NCBI RefSeq assembly: GCF_937936435.1
Contig: NZ_CALDDG010000112.1
Location: forward strand, 1-33,777
DNA: 33,777 nucleotides
Source of the DNA: an uncultured Sulfuricurvum sp.
Lineage (GTDB): Bacteria > Campylobacterota > Campylobacteria > Campylobacterales > Sulfurimonadaceae
Direction of reading: 5' to 3'
The translations under genes were made by a program, and so were the position numbers. Below are positions 31,276-33,777 of the stretch, piece after piece (within the stretch, counting starts at the first letter, position 1; the number at the start of each line of letters is the position of its first letter). The notes beneath the pieces were generated by a model that saw only the letters and a program-made list of their open reading frames with translations, had not been told where the DNA came from and made no database searches.

Positions 31276-33307
31276 CGAATACCTCTAGTTCTCCTCGAAT
31301 TGAGATCGTTTTACTAAATGCGAATACCGCTGCGAAACTGATCCCCTGTGTGCTCAGATCAAATCCTTTTTCGCTCTGAGAGAGTGTTTTAAGAGAAAAA
31401 TAATAGATATCGCACGGCTGAGAAAAGCGCAACAAGAGTCGCTTATTCAAATAGCCGTCGATGATCTCAAGCCGATCGGTTTGCACCGACATCCCCTCCT
31501 CTTCCGCATCCGCTCCGTTGATACGTAACGCTTTGTAATCGGCAAAATGGAAATTATGTTCCAAAACATAGTTCAATACTCTCTCATCGTCTGTTGAAAA
31601 CGTAATCTCAAATCCGATCCCTTCCACTGAGGGGATGTAATGCTTCTCTAAACGGGCGAAAGCCTTTTCGGGAAAGTACAAACCGCCATCACGCGAAAAC
31701 GTCACCTTCTCCTGCGTATAGCCTGCTTCAAACGGCTGATTGGCAAAATCGCCGTACTCGCGGAAATCACACCGTTTAAATCGCTGCAGATCAAAACTCC
31801 CGTCACTTATGTGATCGATAAACGAATTTTTCAAATACCAGTCGTAGATTACCGTTTCGCGGATCGAATCGTCGATTTCGACCGCCATATTGTGAATCGT
31901 GTCGATCCCGTCCTCTACCGCTCTTGCTTCCTGAGTTTTCCCGCCTTCAAGAATTTGGCGGTGGTACGCCTCTTTACGGCGCGTAAGGGTATTTTGCCAG
32001 TTAAAACATTCCTGACGGCTGTCAAACTCCACCATTTGCCCGCCATACGCGGCATCGAAGCGAAAAATAACCTTCGGCACCACGATTTTGACTTTATCGT
32101 AACCGTCGAGTTCGTTCTGATCCGATACGACGACCTGCTTACCCCGATAACGGATATCTTCGCACCGGATCAGATAGCGGTAGGCATTGTCACGCAGATT
32201 CGGCAAATAAAGCCCGCCGAATACACCATGCCACAACGGATCGTTCGTCTGAAGTTTATATAAGTTAATATCAAATTCACCCTCTCCTACCGTTTCTCGT
32301 TGTGCGGAGAGTTCCAGCATCCGTTTGTGCAAGCGGTTGCTCTCGGGGTATTTGACAAAAAAGTTTTTCCATATCCCCCCTTTTAGAAACTTCACCCCCT
32401 CCTCTTCGTAACGCTGATGTCCCATCTCCTGTTTAAATTCTTCGAGTTTGAGCGCATCGTCCGCACGCAGGCTCCACTCCCCCATTTCATAATACGACGT
32501 ATTCGGCAGATAAGCGATCCCCCGTGGCCGACGCGTCCGGAAATACTCGCCGTAATGCATCGGCTCGATGGAAGGATCGGCCAATACCGCTTCGATAAAG
32601 CGAACCAACCACCCTTTCTCATAAACCCATTCATACGTCCCCGGCCACATACCGAATTTTTCCGCATCGTCAAATATAATCGCTGCAGAATCGTTTTCGC
32701 GACAGTAAGAGGTGATCGCTTCGATCGCTTTGTTGACGTTTAAAAACGGCAAAGCATAACGGAGTTTTTTGCTGATCGGAAAAAGCCCCAGCTTTTCGCC
32801 CCCCTCCTCGCTCATGTAATATCCGTCCAACACCGCTTCGTCAAATCCGGCGCATTGGAAGTGATAATCGTCCATTACCGTATATTCGATCCCGCATCGG
32901 TACAAATCGCGGATTAGGGAAGACTCCCACACCCGTTCCGTCAGCCAGACCCCTTTAGGCGTTTGTGAAAATCCCGATCGGATCGATTTGTTCAGCCGCT
33001 CGATTTGAGCGATCCGGTCACGTGAAGGAATCGTACTGAGGATCGGTTCATAATATCCCGCTCCGAAGAGTTCGATACTGCCTCCCTCGACAAGCGTCTT
33101 GATCAAAGCATAGACTTCGGGATGAAACTGGGCAATCTGTTCCATCAGCCAGCCGCTGCAATGAAGCGAGAAACGAAATTGCGGATATTGGCTTGCAACC
33201 TCGAAAAAAGGTTTATAACACACTTCTACGGCATGATCGATCACCCATCGAAAATTATCGACGGGCTGATGCATATGAATTCCGAACAACAATGATGTTT
33301 TAGCCAT
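31268..33307 (-). CDS. GH57 glycoside hydrolase, probable 4-alpha-glucanotransferase / alpha-amylase
   Basis: A 679-residue GH57 enzyme resembling Thermococcus litoralis 4-alpha-glucanotransferase. The five GH57 regions start with HQP at 13-15, then ELFGAGYYEPIL at 79-90. Region 3 is KGVWLTERVWES with the nucleophile Glu124, and region 4 is IIFDDAEKFGMWPGT with the acid/base Asp213/214. These numbers sit within one residue of the T. litoralis enzyme (Glu123, Asp214). After the barrel come DUF1925- and DUF1926-like beta domains (about 300-679), as in that enzyme. It would cut and transfer alpha-1,4 chains, feeding GlgB and GlgP. No signal peptide is present, so it acts in the cytoplasm. It overlaps galT by 8 bases and lies 20 bases after the upstream GH57 remnant. 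Confidence 0.92.
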   Translation of the reverse strand: MAKTSLLFGIHMHQPVDNFRWVIDHAVEVCYKPFFEVASQYPQFRFSLHCSGWLMEQIAQFHPEVYALIKTLVEGGSIELFGAGYYEPILSTIPSRDRIAQIERLNKSIRSGFSQTPKGVWLTERVWESSLIRDLYRCGIEYTVMDDYHFQCAGFDEAVLDGYYMSEEGGEKLGLFPISKKLRYALPFLNVNKAIEAITSYCRENDSAAIIFDDAEKFGMWPGTYEWVYEKGWLVRFIEAVLADPSIEPMHYGEYFRTRRPRGIAYLPNTSYYEMGEWSLRADDALKLEEFKQEMGHQRYEEEGVKFLKGGIWKNFFVKYPESNRLHKRMLELSAQRETVGEGEFDINLYKLQTNDPLWHGVFGGLYLPNLRDNAYRYLIRCEDIRYRGKQVVVSDQNELDGYDKVKIVVPKVIFRFDAAYGGQMVEFDSRQECFNWQNTLTRRKEAYHRQILEGGKTQEARAVEDGIDTIHNMAVEIDDSIRETVIYDWYLKNSFIDHISDGSFDLQRFKRCDFREYGDFANQPFEAGYTQEKVTFSRDGGLYFPEKAFARLEKHYIPSVEGIGFEITFSTDDERVLNYVLEHNFHFADYKALRINGADAEEEGMSVQTDRLEIIDGYLNKRLLLRFSQPCDIYYFSLKTLSQSEKGFDLSTQGISFAAVFAFSKTISIRGELEVFDV

Positions 33308-33327
33308 TTATTCGCCTTATCCTAAAA

Positions 33328-33732
33328 TTAAACAAACCAGTTATTTTCATAATTGTCATCCATATCGACAAGTAGCGATCCAAATCCCGGAAGCGTCTGA
33401 ATAATATGATTCTCTTCAACGATATCAAAACGCATATGGGCTTTTCCCAAACCGCCGAAAACGGAACGTTTCAACGCCAATTCGACCCGTTCGTCGATAC
33501 AGAGCCGAACACTCTCGTCTTCAAACGATCCATTGAGGACAAACGTAAATTGCCGTGCGTTTTCCTCTACTAAAACGTGCAAGACCAGCTTGTGCGTTTT
33601 TAACGAGGTCACGTCTCCGTCAAACGCCAAAAAAACCGAGTCGTCATCATGCCCGTAATAAATTTTACGGATCGGGCCCCGCACCCGCTCCATCGTCGAA
33701 TAAAATTTCCCCTCATCCACGACACCGGCACC
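33328..33732 (-). CDS. C-terminal fragment of a second GH57-type protein, 5' end lost at contig end
   Basis: 134 residues plus stop, with the frame open right up to the adapter junction at 33732/33733, so the gene is truncated and its start is not in the window. A GTG at 33718-33720 is an in-frame codon, not a convincing start. The readable part, GAGVVDEGKFYSTM followed by PIRKIYYGHDDDSVFLAFDG, resembles the beta-sandwich C-terminus of cytoplasmic GH57 alpha-amylase/alpha-mannosidase proteins (COG1449 type). There G-G-x-M and iYYG-D-L motifs are usual. It is the first visible gene of the glucan operon, 20 bases ahead of the complete GH57 gene. The family call is from motif memory only. Confidence 0.55.
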   Translation of the reverse strand, partial: GAGVVDEGKFYSTMERVRGPIRKIYYGHDDDSVFLAFDGDVTSLKTHKLVLHVLVEENARQFTFVLNGSFEDESVRLCIDERVELALKRSVFGGLGKAHMRFDIVEENHIIQTLPGFGSLLVDMDDNYENNWFV

Positions 33733-33777
33733 AGATCGGAAGAGCGTCGTGTAGGGAAAGAGTGTAGATCTCGGTGG
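33733..33777. other. Illumina TruSeq adapter sequence (artefact)
   Basis: The final 45 bases begin AGATCGGAAGAGCGTCGTGT and continue as the standard TruSeq universal adapter (reverse-complement orientation) to the end of the window. It is not genomic DNA. It creates a false plus-strand reading frame (33555-33767) and cuts the gene at 33328-33732. Confidence 0.98.

Noticed and set aside
33555..33767. 70-residue plus-strand open frame at the contig end
   Set aside because: It runs into the adapter sequence and is antisense to the GH57 fragment.
1..33777. CRISPR array, tRNA, rRNA, insertion sequence or phage region
   Set aside because: Looked for regular direct repeats, cloverleaf-like segments, transposase motifs and terminal inverted repeats; none seen.

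Overview
The window looks like chromosomal DNA from a free-living Campylobacterota bacterium of the Sulfuricurvum/Sulfurimonas type. That rests on overall protein character, tightly packed co-directional operons and gene content; no rRNA or marker phylogeny is available here. The last 45 bases (33733-33777) match the Illumina TruSeq adapter, so the right end is an assembly or library artefact and the true genomic sequence stops at about 33732. No tRNA, rRNA, CRISPR array or insertion sequence was seen.

Layout. (1) 1-5449, minus strand: a type I secretion operon running tolC-like gene, OmpA-like protein, LapB-like ABC exporter, HlyD/LapC-like adaptor (cut by the left edge). Both outer-membrane-associated proteins carry a thrombospondin type 3-like calcium-binding motif. 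(2) 5624-6112, plus: a MarR-family regulator, divergent from the secretion operon, with a 13-bp-arm perfect inverted repeat between them. (3) 6122-11770, minus: an RND multidrug efflux operon (membrane fusion protein, HAE1 pump, NodT-type outer membrane lipoprotein). The pump gene is interrupted by one in-frame TGA exactly where the family has a conserved Trp. (4) 11915-19386: a signalling island. On the minus strand are a CheY-like receiver and a PAS-PAS-HisKA-REC-winged helix protein with no kinase ATPase domain. Divergently, on the plus strand, lies a three-gene operon: PhnD-like periplasmic binding protein, hybrid histidine kinase with receiver and Hpt, and REC-PAS-GGDEF diguanylate cyclase. 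(5) 19391-21588, minus: corA and pgk. (6) 21721-22923, plus: a type II NADH dehydrogenase-like flavoprotein. (7) 22930-33732, minus: a glycogen/alpha-glucan operon of at least eight genes (GH57 remnant, GH57 4-alpha-glucanotransferase-like, galT-like, glgA2, ROK glucokinase, glgA1, glgB, glgP-like), most of them overlapping.

How they work together. The glucan operon has the enzymes to elongate (two GlgA), branch (GlgB), rearrange (GH57) and degrade (GlgP-like) a storage polymer and to re-phosphorylate free glucose (ROK kinase). The GalT-like enzyme may link sugar phosphates to nucleotide sugars, and no glgC is present in the window. The signalling island probably couples a periplasmic ligand to phosphorelay and c-di-GMP output. 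The secretion operon is of the kind that exports large RTX adhesins, a common c-di-GMP target, but no substrate, LapD or LapG lies in the window.

Most notable points: the single-codon nonsense interruption of the RND pump; the ATPase-less PAS-HisKA-REC-wHTH architecture; the GlgP-like protein with Thr in place of the PLP-binding Lys; the TSP3 motifs shared by the TolC-like and OmpA-like proteins; and the adapter read-through at the right end.
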